A model generated the notes under the pieces. The model saw nothing but the letters and a program-made list of their open reading frames with translations, searched no databases and was not told the DNA's origin. A DNA stretch of 64,000 bases from Tretioscincus oriximinensis. Its lineage: Eukaryota; Chordata; Lepidosauria; Squamata; Gymnophthalmidae. The stretch is taken from positions 124,001 through 188,000 of the forward strand of contig JAJVDF010000453.1 of assembly GCA_022410635.1 (NCBI GenBank), in the 5' to 3' direction. A program made the position numbers and the translations under genes. Of this stretch, positions 46,490 to 58,400 are shown piece after piece (position 1 is the first letter of the stretch; every line of letters starts with the position of its first letter).

Positions 46490-46990
46490 GAAATCACTTA
46501 AAGAGAGCGAGGTTCCTTAAAATTTTCCAAGCCTAGAGGCTGAGATATGGGGGCGGGGTTGGATTATAAAAGGAAAGGGGGTGCAAGTGAAAGAGAATAG
46601 GAATGCTTTTGTGAAATGTTTTGGTGGTTGACAGAGANTGAAATGGTTGTTTGAGTATGTGGCCAAATAATTCAAATAAAACTGCTAGGAGTGTAAAAAT
46701 AAAGAAAGAAATGCCAAAGGAGGATGCAGGACTGTTGGGGAGGCAGGGAGAGAAAAGGGGATTGCTGGGAGATTCTTTAAATGTGGGCTAGATAAGGGAT
46801 CTGTGCCATAGACATTGTGAAGTCCCCAGGACCTTTTACCCTAACCCAATTTAGTTTATTTGTATCATTGGTTTTCTTTGAGAATCACCTGTTACTTTGT
46901 TTTAATAAAGCTGTTTTTGTGTTATAAAACAGAGAAGTCTTTATTATTTGGTATACAGAGTAAAGGGGCTCATTCTAGTTTGATTTTCAC
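46490..46990 (+). mobile_element. possible solo LTR
   Basis: A G-rich stretch, a TATA box (TATAAAAG, 46565-46572), then 330 bases further AATAAA (46904-46909) followed by GCTGTTTTTGTG, which has the order expected of an LTR (U3, R, U5). No flanking duplication or clear TG...CA ends were identified, so the boundaries are rough. Confidence 0.4.
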
Positions 46991-49849
46991 TCCATAATTT
47001 TGTGTTTCTCCTGAGGGGAATGGTGGCAGTCTATCTGAAGATAAAAACCCTTATTTACAGAAATTATTAACTTTTTTCCTATGTTACCTATCCTATCTAC
47101 CAACAAATGAACATATAAAATCCGACTGCCTTATTCATAACAAAAGACCATCTACCAATATTATTAAGGGGGGACTGTGTTACGAAGCCCAAACTGAGTA
47201 AGTAGACATATAAAAGTACATACACAGTCTTAGCCCCCACTCAGTTGTATTACAGTGTCCATTTTAATGTACCGGTAAGTTTACTGCACAAATGAAGACT
47301 GCTTCTAATTCTAAGCATTAATGGTTGTACATCTACAAATTCTNTTGTATAATTTGGATGCTTCACATTTGCAGTTCTTCTATTAAAGTACTCCAACATG
47401 CCTATATATGATTAAGGTTACACATTTTGAATATGGTAACCTGGGAGTTCTAGTTGCAGGCTTTAGATGTCCCCCAACCCTTATTCTGCTTCGCATTCTT
47501 TCCTGCTGGGCCCAGGTCTCGTCCAGCGGTGGGAGGAACTGTGGTGGCAATGCCGTCAAAGTCAGGACAAGCACTGTCCAGCCACTTAGCTGCCACAGAA
47601 TTGTTGTGCTTGTCCTGGCAGTCCAGGCGTGAACATAGCAGTTATATGTTGCCTAGTTTGCTATAAGTATATCAATGGCTGCTGCAACACTGGTGTGTCT
47701 CTTCAGACAGTGTGGCCATCTTCATGCCCCATTGCCACTATGGTTAGCAATTAGGCAGANGGTGGGGAAAGTTGATGGTGGGGGAATGCCTCATTATTCT
47801 ACCTTTGTTGTTGCTTCCTTGCTCTAGCCAGATCACTAGCATCTGGANTCAACCAAAGTGACAAAAGCTATGGTTCTTTCCTTAGTTAGGCATCACTCCT
47901 TGGCAGGCACTTGTTCAACTTGAAAGTAACGGAACCTAACCCAAAAAAATACCCTGGCTCTTTTTCTCACTTACTGGCTCTAGATACAGCCCAACTTGAA
48001 AAGCAACAGTGAAAGAAAAGAGCCCCAAAGTGTGAGAATTTTTAAAATCATGTTAAAAAAAATCATTTTTTAAAAAAAATTGTAGAATTCCCCAGAAGTC
48101 CAGAAATTAATTCCTGATAGGGGTTACACACCCTAGTACTTGGGAGTACCCTGGATATATAGGGAAATGTGGGAACCATACATAAGATAAATAATTGGTG
48201 TTTGATTAAAAAAAATACTCATTTTTACATTATTTTAAAATTAATTGCCAACTCAAAAGAATGTGAATTTCACTCTTTCAGTGCTACCACCAGCTAAAAT
48301 GTAAAACATGCTAAAAAGTTTTGAAGCAGTCTTTAGATTTTATTTGGTNCTTGTTTAAGCGGGTTTTTTCCTTTACATAAAAATCTGAATATAAATAAAT
48401 GTTTTTCAAATGTATGCATAATAAAATAAACTATTAAAGTATAGTAACTTTTAAATAGATAATTTCCACGCTCTGCTATTCTGGGGTCTAGAGTCCTGCA
48501 ATCATATGCTGCCCTTCACTAGAGAACTATAATAAGAAGTATAAAATTGCTTAGAGAACAATTCATAAGATTGCTCCAGATACCTGTTTTAATTGGTCTG
48601 TAAAATAGTGTTGTTTCTTACATAGCACTGGAAAATACAATGACTTATTCAGTGTTTCACAAATTACTGCTACTATTTCCATGCAAGAGGTACTAGTGGT
48701 ATATATGTTTTTACATATTCAAGGGCTTGTTCGTGGTTTAGTAATATGTTAAAATTTATATTCTTAGCGTTTTCAGATTATGGTGTCAGTTATATATAAT
48801 CCAGTAAAATGCTTTATATGGCAATAGAGGAACAGATTTTAAAATGACAATTTTTATACAGAACATTTTAAGCTGTATTCTGCCATACTGACTCCTAATA
48901 GTACAGTTGTTAATGGTAACATAATATTTACTGATTTCAGTAGAACCAGAATTCAGTTAGGTTTTATGTATAATTTAGTCATATTCATCATTAATGAGAT
49001 GTAGTACCAGAACAGTTCAGTAAATATTGTCCTTAAATTATTTTGGGCAGGATTGAGATTACTAAAGTTCAGTTTGGTGATAATTTTAAGATGAAGGAGC
49101 TGTCTTGTAAGGCAACATTTAAGTTCATAGAAATATTTGTAAATTTATGTGGGTTTAGATTTTTTTGCAACTTATCCAGCATGCCCTCTTGCTTGTTACC
49201 TTAAATAAGATATTTGTGTCTACAGTATAAACTGTAGTTAAGTATAGTAGCTAAGTGAACAGTAACTGTTAAGTACAAGCTGAGAATAGATGCATTTCTT
49301 TAGATAACCTATCCTAAAAGAGATTTGAAGTTTCTAATGTTTTCTTCTTCGAGTAACGTCAGGAAACTTGGCTGTTAACTTTACAGTAAAAATGATAAAA
49401 TATTCCTCAATTCATATTCTTTAGATCAATTTAAAATAGATGTTTAAGAACCTTTGGAACCTTAGAAATAACCCTTTTCCCAATATGTGCTAATAAATGA
49501 AGTCCTATCATGACCCATTAAGCATATGCATTCAACTGTTTGAAACTTGAATAAGATATTTAGTACATGTATTGTTTTGTTACTGTAAGTTTTTGTATTG
49601 TCTTAAAACGCTTCTACTGAAATAAGCCAGCACTTGTCTTTTTCTTTAAATCTTGGTTGATATTTTACCTTAATAATTCTTTAGCACATGTGGAATGCAT
49701 TAAGGTTTGCAACATTTCTGTCATATTTCTGCAACTGGAGCCTTGAATAAAACACAACAGGACAGCTCTTTGTTGTAAAGAGCATCTTAAGGATCTATGT
49801 ATGCATATCTTTGCCAGATGTGTCTGCTCAGGAGTAAAGCAAGTTTTTG

Positions 49850-49850
<1 letters not shown>

Positions 49851-49888
<38 letters not shown>
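49851..49888 (+). repeat. (AAT)n microsatellite
   Basis: About twelve uninterrupted AAT units. Likely polymorphic in length. Confidence 0.98.
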
Positions 49889-49890
<2 letters not shown>

Positions 49891-50154
49891 GCACCACCAC
49901 CAATGTGCATATAACTTAACAGTAAACCCTCTGGGTTAAGATATAAAAGTTAAACTAATGTCAATTAAACATATACAGAAATGATTAATTTAAACATGCA
50001 GCCAGCAAAACCATTAAATGCAGGTGCTAAATGCTCTGGAGAAATGAATATTCTATGAAACTAGTTTTATTGTATTTCTAAGCTTTATTATTTTTTTCAG
50101 AGAAATGTAATATGCAAGAACAATAATATTTTGATCCTCCTTTTCTTCTTCCAG

Positions 50155-50331
50155 GTTCCTGTTGCAAGGGCCAGCATTCTTTGGCTTACTGGAGAATACT
50201 GTGAACGAGTGCCAAAAATAGCTCCTGATGTTTTAAGAAAAATGGCTAAAACCTTCACTGATGAAGATGACCTTGTAAAGTTACAGACTTTAAATCTAGC
50301 AGCAAAGTTGTATTTAACCAATTCAAAACAG
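50155..50331 (+). CDS. AP3B1: AP3B1 coding exon 11 of the window (trunk, human about 492-550)
   Basis: 177 bases, 59 codons, phase 0 at both ends (TTCTTCCAG acceptor, GTAGGA donor). The translation starts [20 protein letters not shown] and ends [21 protein letters not shown] is a signature of beta adaptins. Differences from human include Thr for Ile and Tyr for Asn in WLTGEYC. The exon belongs to the C-terminal half of the trunk. Confidence 0.97.
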
Positions 50332-52384
50332 GTAGGATTATTTTGGTTTTCCTCAATCATTATGTTTCAATTCAGGTGGTTCACTTCCTATTTGGTCCTT
50401 CATCCCTCTCCTTTTCCCCCATGTTTCTGAACCTGCCATGATTTTGTTAGCTAAGGGGCAATAAACATTTGCCATTCTATAAAGCATGATCAGTTTTGCT
50501 TAGAACTATTTCCTATTTCCAAAGGTTGTTTACAAGGTGTTGCTGTCTTTAGGGTGAGAGCAATCCTACATTCTAGGATTTAACTAAAAGCCCAAATCAA
50601 CTGACCAGTGTATTAGAGTGGAAATTATAAGTGTTATTTAGAATTTTGGATAATAAATATACTGTAACCCACTTCATGAAAATACAGTGTATTAAATTTG
50701 GTCATAAAGCGTAGAGTTCATTGGTGGAATCGGCTATGTTCATACATCAAAAGTTTTTTCATAGCCTGCTTTCTGCTCTGGAGGGACTATGTGGGCTGTG
50801 ACATAAACAGCTTCCAATGGGAGATTTATAAAAAGTAGATGGTGCTTTGAAGGTACTCTGATACCATGCATTGCAGCCTGGTGCTCCTATATTAACTGTT
50901 AGTTGGATCAGTTGAGGAGCCTGCTATTGGTATTCATAAGATTATATTCTTTAAAAATGGACCTGACTCAGACATGGGGGAGAAAATGGAAAATTGTCAA
51001 AGTGCATTCTGGATAATAGTGAATTACATTACAAATATACATGGTGAGAATTTTAGGGAATAAAGCATATGGAATAATTTTCTCCTTCAAATTTTTTTAA
51101 AAATTATTTATTTGCATTTCTATGCCAAAGGTCTCAGGATAGTTAATAAATTAAAAATNACCATACCGGAAAGTAGGGAAGGGAGAGATTGCCTCAAGCT
51201 AGTTAAAGCTAAACATCCTAGAACTGAAATCTACAAGAAATCACTCCCTATCAATAGTCCTCAGAAACAAATAGCACATAAAAATATCTTCTTCACATCA
51301 GTCTTACCTTAGATTACTTTTCCCTTCCTGTTGCAGAAGCATGTATTATAAGTGTACCTTAAGGGTAGAACACCTTAAGTCAGTAAACTTTAATTTATGT
51401 GGCAAATCAATTACAAGATCTTTGTCCTTGCTGTTCTCTTCAACCAAGTGCACTCTCCAAAGTGTCATAAGGCATCTTCCAGATATAATTAAGATTATAA
51501 CCCTAAGTAAGATGAGACTCAGAGAAAACTAATTAGAAAAAAGAAGAAAAAAAGCAGGTTCACTTGTTTGATTATGCCACTGTGTTGTAATAGCTTCCAA
51601 GAATGGAAAGTATTTTCACTAAAATAGTGTTTAGATGCTCATCAACTCAATCGTCATAGTAAGGTCAATCTCCCAAATGCGAAATGGATGGTATATATTT
51701 CTGGAGGGGGAATAGGGATGGATAAGTGTTATTTGATCAATGTATTGGTGAAAATATGGTCTATGGAAAGTTAAATAAATGGACAGGGGAAGAAAAAACA
51801 ATTCCATTATCATGAAATATCTTTGGATGCCCTAATGTGGAGTGATACCTTATTAATTATAGACTATTCACTACAATCTGATAAAATTCTTTTGGTTTAG
51901 ACTGAACATTCCTTTCATATATAAAATAGGAACTAAACAAATTTGATCAGGAGAGGAATTATCTTGGATTATCCAGCATTCTCTTTCAAAAAGTTTATCA
52001 AGTCGGCTCAGGGAAGTGTATTAATTTTGTCACAATTTCTACAGCTAGTATTCAGAGCGATACTGCATCTAGTATTGGAATAACTGTGCAGTCATCATAA
52101 ATAGCACTATCTATAGATTCAGTTTGGTGGGCATTATTACACCTTGTATATATATAACGAAGTTGTCTTCCTTTTAGGTATCTTAAATTTTTAATCACTG
52201 AACATTGCTGGACCTAATGTCTACTTTTTGAACAATGATAGCAGATGGACTTCTAAGCTGTGTGTTAAGAGGCGTGGAGGTCAAGAATGCAGGGCCAGAG
52301 GGGGTTGAAGAAGCTGAGTCAAATGCCAGGAGAATTTTCACCTTTGATTTAGATAATCTGAAAATAAAAGTACAGCAAAGGAGG

Positions 52385-52465
52385 TAGCAGCACTTTGAGA
52401 CTAACTTGAGAAAAGTGGGTGTCATAAGCTTTCGTAGACACGTCTACTTCTTCAAGGATCAAGAC
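52385..52465 (-). mobile_element. Penelope-like fragment with degraded hammerhead-like motif
   Basis: The minus strand carries a perfect 5-bp stem GUAGA/UCUAC (loop CGUG) between UUGAAGAA and GAAAGCUUAUG. This is the layout of a hammerhead with CUGANGA, stem II and GAAA, but C3 is U and stem I no longer pairs. Downstream, minus-strand AGTTAGTCTCAAAGTGCTGC resembles a dispersed reptilian repeat with a TTAGTCTTTAAGGTGCTAC phrase. No protein domain is left. Confidence 0.5.
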
Positions 52466-52477
52466 ACGTGACACAAA

Positions 52478-53165
52478 AAGAAGAATAATTGGGTTTTTAT
52501 ACCTCACCTTTCTCACCCAAAGGGACTCAAAACGGGTTATGAAGTTATTTTTTGCCCGAAGGCTTACATTCTATCTTCCCCACCAGGCTATAGTGGTTCC
52601 TCCCATTTCTGTAGTTGAAGTCAGTTGNAATTTCTTACAATTCTTCCTTTCCAGTAGGTGGGTTGGCTAGAGCTACAGGATAGTAGAAGGTGCTGCTCAC
52701 CCTGTTAAGAACTTACGGATGGAAGGAGTCTTCTAAGTGGGCAGTGCATAATTGACAGAAATATATAATAGAAATTATGTGTTTTGAGTTAACTGATGAA
52801 AAAAGGAAATACAATATATGATTGAAGCATACTTTAGAAAAAAAATATAAATGGATGAAATTAATCTGTTATATTGAAGGAAGAGGTCACGGATTTTCTT
52901 TGTAAACAAGTTTTTCCCCCTGTATGCACAGATGGATATAATTTATGGATGTCTTGGGAGGGGGGGAGGGTAGCATGAATCCAAGTTAATAATTTATAAG
53001 AGAATTGCTTTTTTATGTTGCAGAATTTATTGTAAATACCAATAAAATTTATATAAGGGTAAAAAAAAGAAGTTGCTCACCTCTCCCCTTGTCTGACACA
53101 GAGCCTTGAAACCCAATATCCCAGATGAGAGACCGAGACTTAGTGACTGCGCCATTTGTGCTGCA
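52478..53165 (-). mobile_element. tRNA-derived SINE, split by a later insertion
   Basis: The head is at about 53060-53165 on the minus strand, with A-box-like ATGGCGCAGTCACTAAGTC and B-box-like GGGTTTCAAGGCTC. The tail is at 52478-52560 with TTTTGAGTCCCTTTGGG and GAGGTATAAAAACCC. The body is interrupted between about 52704 and 53069 by a 5'-truncated L1. Confidence 0.65.
52704..53069 (+). mobile_element. L1 3' end, 5' truncated, nested in a SINE
   Basis: It ends with AATTTATTGTAAATACCAAT, then AAAATTTATATAAGGGT and an A-run at 53061-53068. This resembles the 3' end of the L1 at 22314 (GTAAAACCCAAATAAAAATT-like). A G-rich run GGGAGGGGGGGAGGG (52960s) also fits an L1 3' UTR. Flanks GCTGCTCACC and GTTGCTCACC are a likely target-site duplication. 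Confidence 0.6.
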
Positions 53166-55967
53166 GATCTCTTGCCATTCTTGCTGGCTTTTGCCAGCAG
53201 TTTCAAATTTCCCCATCACGTCTCCAGCCTGGGTAATTTAAATTGCTGTCAAAAGACAGTAGAAGCAATGGCAAATGATCTCTGAGATCTCTCTTGTGCT
53301 GTTGGCACTGATCTTTGGGCCTGCTTCTGGGTCTCTGCTCTTTCCTAACCCTGTCAGGCTACTAAAATGGGTCCAAAGCACAACAGGGAAAGGACTAAAA
53401 CAATGAAGTGGATTTAAATCCACTTTGCTCTTTTTCAAACTGCTTCTTTTCCCTCATTGGGAACACTTCCAGCCAGGACTAATCTCCTCCTTCCCTTGTT
53501 TTAGATTATTAGTGAATACCAAAACAGTGTTTTGAACATGTTAGGATTATGTTGAACATGTGTTCAATGAGTGGGAACACGGTTTAAAAGACAGGACTAT
53601 TAGTTTCATTCATTAATAAATTAGTTGCACTAATTTTCTCAGGAGTAGAACTGCAAAGTGAAGAATTACTGATTGTTTTGCTGCCTTTATGGATTGGTTC
53701 TCTGTGTTTATGTACACATGAGTTGATTCTTTTTCTTTGTGTGCTTATCAGTATTATTTTCTTAGTAGATTAAAAATGGCTTGCTGTTTTTTCTGAGAAT
53801 AGTGTGTGATTTAGTTTGTGATTTTCTGCAGTTCAAACAAATACTGCTAAAGATCACAGTGAATGCAGACACAGTATTTAGATAACTGAAATACACACTA
53901 AACATTTGTCTAACTAGACACTGCAGAACAACAGAAAGTATAACACTAGTTCTTGCTTTGGTATAATACTGTTTTTTGCTTTTTTAACACTTGTTTCTAG
54001 TGTTGCTTATGACATTTAATGTTCTGCCTAATGTGGAACTGGAATATTGTATAAATGTCTTTCTTCCATGCAGAGTTGTAAGGATGTGCAGTTTGGTTTA
54101 GGAACACCTAGACTCTATGTTCCTTCTGTAAAGGAAGTAAAAACCCTAGGAACAAAGTTGTTCTTGGTAGTAATTCATCAGGTTAAAATTTGTTTGTTTA
54201 CTAAGGCCTTTAAATAAGTATTAAAATTTGACAGTCAAGGAGTTTAAATGTATTATCTAACTGTAGGGTTTTTTATTTAACTAGTTTTATGCATTATTGC
54301 ATTTTAATGTCACTTTCGTAGCCACTTTGCTATTTTTCTTCTAAGAAGTAAAGAATATAATAAATACTAACACTCTTTATTAGACACATTAAATAATAGA
54401 CTGCTAGTAAAATGGCCTTGCAGCTTGAAGTATTGTTGCAAAGGTTTGTTAAAAAAAAACAACAGAACACTGTTGTTAGGGGTATGCCAACCCACTTCTG
54501 AATATACTGGATGTATGTCAAAACCAGAGTTTTGTTATCAGTGGGAACACTACTAAATGTTAAGTCTGGAAGCAAACAAACAAGGAATTCAACAAATAGT
54601 TTTGTAAGTTTGATTTTCCCCAGATCACAATATAACTCTCATGTTCCCTAGCATTCCTTCCACCATTCTGGAGCGTTCCCAGTCATTTCTACCATCAAAC
54701 TCCTCACCTACACATGTTGACTTGCTATCACTAATTGCAAAGTATTGAAATTTGTAGTTACCACGTAATCTTCAGAAGCCTATAAGCAGGTTCACTGAAG
54801 TGGAGAACTGCAGGTCTTCACAGAATACATAATGTGTAGATTTGTTTAGGACTTAACACTTGCGCATTCTAATGCTGGAACTTTTGGGAGGATGTNCAGT
54901 CCTCCATTTCTAAAAGCCCAATAGGCTTAGAAGATAGCATATTGTTATGGTCTTTCTAAGATAGTACAGCCAGTGACAACTGAATGATGTAGATCTAACA
55001 GAAGCAGGTAGAAGCTTGCAAGGGCACAATAGATGGGGAGAAACCAGGAGGACAATCTCAGGAGGTAATGGAGTGAGGAGATGTTAGGGTGCAACACGAA
55101 TTGCTCACTGGATTGTCAGTCAGAGTTCAATGTTGGATTGTTTGCCTACTTATCGGTAGCAGTTCTGATTAATTATGAAGTCAATCATAATGTTAAGTTT
55201 GTGTACATACCTGTTTATTAATTACACAGTGTGTCTAAATTCACATTTCAACTAAACGGTTATGTCTTGAATAGTTTTTATGGTTTCCTCATATGGGGCA
55301 GAACAGGCATTACAAAATCAATAGACTAAAAAAAAGCAAATGCTTTTGCAATAGCTAGTGTTTGGATAACATAGGTGTAAAGCTACAGATAAGATTAATG
55401 GAAAAGGTAGGGATAGAACAAAGAAATGCAGTTTTCTGTGACATGCTGGCACATTTTCTTAACCTGAGGTTCAGTAGTGATTGAGTATAAGCTCTTTACA
55501 TTGGTACTATAAGCTTGTATATTTACTGGAGGACTAACTAGTTCAAGCAGTGATGGAGAAGTTGTATAAAGTAACCACAAGCACAATTTTAAATACAGTT
55601 CATTAAAAAAGCTTTCCTTAACTAGTTTGTATTTCACAAACATTCTGAGAAAGGGAATAACTTAGTTCAAAGATTATTTTTAAACCATGATCATTTTTTC
55701 ATTGCAAAATTCAAATTCTTCCAACATCTGTAGGGCAGAGCATATTTGAAGAGAAATACATAGGAAGAAGTCTNTAAAAAAACTTAATTTTTGGAATCTA
55801 TTCCATGAAATGTCTAACAGAAAAGAAGCTTTCTAATGGATATTAATGGTAATCAAAATGATTGCTTTATTAGGTAGTTTTATCAAATGCTAATTAGGTT
55901 ATTTGCCATAACAGTACACTTTTCTGGTATGTAGTTGCTGTGTGAGGTCTTTATCCAATTAGTATTA

Positions 55968-56440
55968 ATAGCTAAACATGGCTTCACCATAGGTTTATAA
56001 AGAGGCAAAATGACACTTGCTGACTTGTTTTTGATTCCCTTTCTAATTACTCTAACAGTGAATTTGCTGCTGTATTCTGGGTTGACATTTTCATTGAACT
56101 GACTACCAAGACCCCAACATCCCCTTTTCTGCTCTGTTACAGAAATATTGGTTCCCATCAGTTGNCAGGAATAATTTGTGGGTTTTGCCCCATTGTGCAT
56201 TACTTTGTACTTGTTTAGGTTGAAGTGCATTTGCCACTTTGTTGCCCACTCATACCCAATTTCTATAGATCCTTCTGGAGCTCTTTGCAATTACTTTCGG
56301 TTTTCACTACCCTAAACAATTTAGTGTTGTCAGCAAATTTGGATATCTCACTATTTATCATCCAGGTCCTTTATGANTCTATATTAAAACGTATAGGTCT
56401 GAGTACTGAATCCTGGGGTATTCCATGGTCATTGAGAATA
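55968..56440 (-). mobile_element. CR1 LINE internal fragment, subfamily B
   Basis: Minus-strand frame 55883-56290 reads WATKWQMHFNLNKYKVMHNG then QLMGTNISVTEQ, matching the thumb region of ORF2 in the copy at 39536-40180. The region further right (56290-56440) covers the catalytic-motif end (DNTK-like) in another frame. It is broken at both ends. Confidence 0.85.
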
Positions 56441-57098
56441 TATATATTCTCAAGGATATTGGAAGATACTTGTTGAAGAAAGCTTTCAGACAGGTCTAAT
56501 GATCTGTTATGCATTTGCATATCTGGGTGGTATGAAGGCTTTTTCTTTTTCTTTTATATATCACAAGTATTTGTTTTGTAATTGCTCTGCAGTAGAATCA
56601 GTTGCCCATAGGAAAGAGTCACATAATTAGGTGGCATTAGAGTTTAACCTATATAACNGGGATGGGGTGGGGGCTCTAAATCAGTAATAATGGAAGCAAC
56701 CTGGAAAGCAGAGGATAATTGATTTCATCTCCCCACTCTCCCCAGAACTAGGCAATGGTAAATTATTTCTGCATATTTGTCCAATGCATAGGAGTATACA
56801 TAGATCATACTTGATGGTACTCAACAACAGCAATCTGTATTGAACCATTCTGGCAGTAAAACTCCAGGGGTGTAATCATATCGGGACAGAAAGGATTGTT
56901 GCCCCAAAGGTAAGATGGAGAATGCTGGAGCTGGGCTCTCCCACCTATGCATTTTTCTCTATATGATTTTAAAACCATAATTTTGGCTTTGAAAGCACTG
57001 AGAGTAGGAAAACCCCTTCCTTTCTCTTCATGTTGAGTCAGCAGTGGGAGGGGAGAGTTTTTCTTCCCGTGCTTTCAAGGCCAAAATTAAGGCGTTAA

Positions 57099-57366
57099 AA
57101 TCATAGAATCATAAAGTTGGAAGGGACCTCCAGGGTCATTGGGTCCAACTCCCTGCTGAATGCAGGATTCATTAAACCATCCCAGACAGATGATTGTTCC
57201 AGTCTCTGAAGACTGCCAGCAAAGGTGAACTCACTACTTTCTGTGGCAACATGCTCCACTGGTTTATCACTCNTATTGTTACAATTTTTTTCTATCAAAT
57301 TTAAATCTACTCCCTTGCGGTTTCATCCCATTGTTTCTAGTCCTTCCATGTGCCAATGAGAACAAT
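57099..57366 (-). mobile_element. CR1 LINE 3' end, subfamily A
   Basis: + strand AATCATAGAATCATAAAGTT, GGAAGGGACCTCCAGGGTCA, then GATGATTGTTCCAGTCTCTG, matching 8745-9015 with small deletions. The terminal repeat is present on the left. It is 5' truncated near 57366. Confidence 0.9.
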
Positions 57367-58189
57367 AGATTCATTCCAAATGGTGTTAAGGGTGGGCTGA
57401 GTAAGTCGGGCCTAGGAGGAAGGTATGTCTCAAGTATGCCCGGGAGTACAAAATTTAGGGTGATTGCACTGATTGTTGTGATCCCAGATTGCTTTTCAAA
57501 ACATCAGAAATGGCCGTGCTACATTTTTTCTAGGTGAAATATTCCCTTTGTTCTTGTCCGTTTCTACCAACACCCTCAAAGCACGGCAGCCTGGGTCATC
57601 TGTCAGTGCTTTGAACTGCACAGTAATTACTTCACCTTAGAATGAATGAATGGAGAGTGAATGTGAATGTATATGTCTTTCATAACATTTGATGCATATA
57701 AATAAAATTATTAATCTAAATAAATTTTTAAAAGTACTGGAAAACAAAATGGCAACCCAGGGACAGTAAAACTTGTCTCCCTGCATTGCTGATTGGAGCT
57801 TGAGGAGCTGCATTCAAAATGGCAGGGCGTTGCTGGAGCTTCCTTGGTTGGTGCCTCAAGGTAAGAGCGAAGGGCACCAAGAAGGGTGGTGAGATGGTAG
57901 TGGGAAGCTAATGAGTGCGCTTTATTGCTTTGGAGCAGGCTCGCTCAACTAGTATAGAGCTAAAAGCAAACCATGTGGCAGTTCTACAATACGTCACATG
58001 TTTGTCATAGAAGCTGCCTTTTATTCTTGAGTTTTAAGATAGTGCTGTTTCAAAAATTTTAATTGTACTAGATACATTTTTCTCAACATTTCAGTGATCA
58101 ACATCTAAGTATTACTGGGTTTCTATAAATAATTTTGAAATCTTTCTACACATCCTTCTAAGAAAGGGGGGGCAGCAGTCTTAAACTAA

Positions 58190-58400
58190 AATGCGGTAAT
58201 GGGGGGGGGGAGTGCTTTTTGGGGGGGTTATTTAAAGGTGACGGTACTAACGCCGGCGGGGGGGGTGTTAGCGGCGGGGGGGNNNNNNNNNNNNNNNNNN
58301 NNNNNNNNNNNNNNNNNNNNNNNNCCCCCGCCAACTAAATAAAAGGTGCCGGTACTGAATTCCGGCGCATTCCGGCACAAAAAAAGCCCTGGGGTTATGG
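58190..58400. other. G-rich tract, assembly gap and GC-rich inverted arms
   Basis: G-runs at 58201-58210, 58221-58227, 58258-58266 and 58276-58282 lie just before a gap of 42 N (58283-58324). The sequence resumes with a C-run. The motif AGGTG-C/A-CGGTACT occurs on both sides. CAGGGCTTTTTTTGTGCCGG, read inward from the right near 58393, is hAT-like, but no left partner was confirmed. Confidence 0.6.

Larger units (their letters stand above)
46365..50154 (+). other. intron 10 of the window
   Basis: 3.8 kb. It contains an LTR-like segment (46490-46990), an imperfect hairpin (47563-47617) and an AAT microsatellite (49851-49888). The rest, 47620-49850, is AT-rich with no element I can name. It ends TTTTCTTCTTCCAG. 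Confidence 0.8.

Noticed and set aside
47563..47617. 12-base perfect inverted repeat (CAGGACAAGCAC and its complement)
   Set aside because: No run of U after it, no flanking duplication and no known structure. It may be chance or part of an old repeat.
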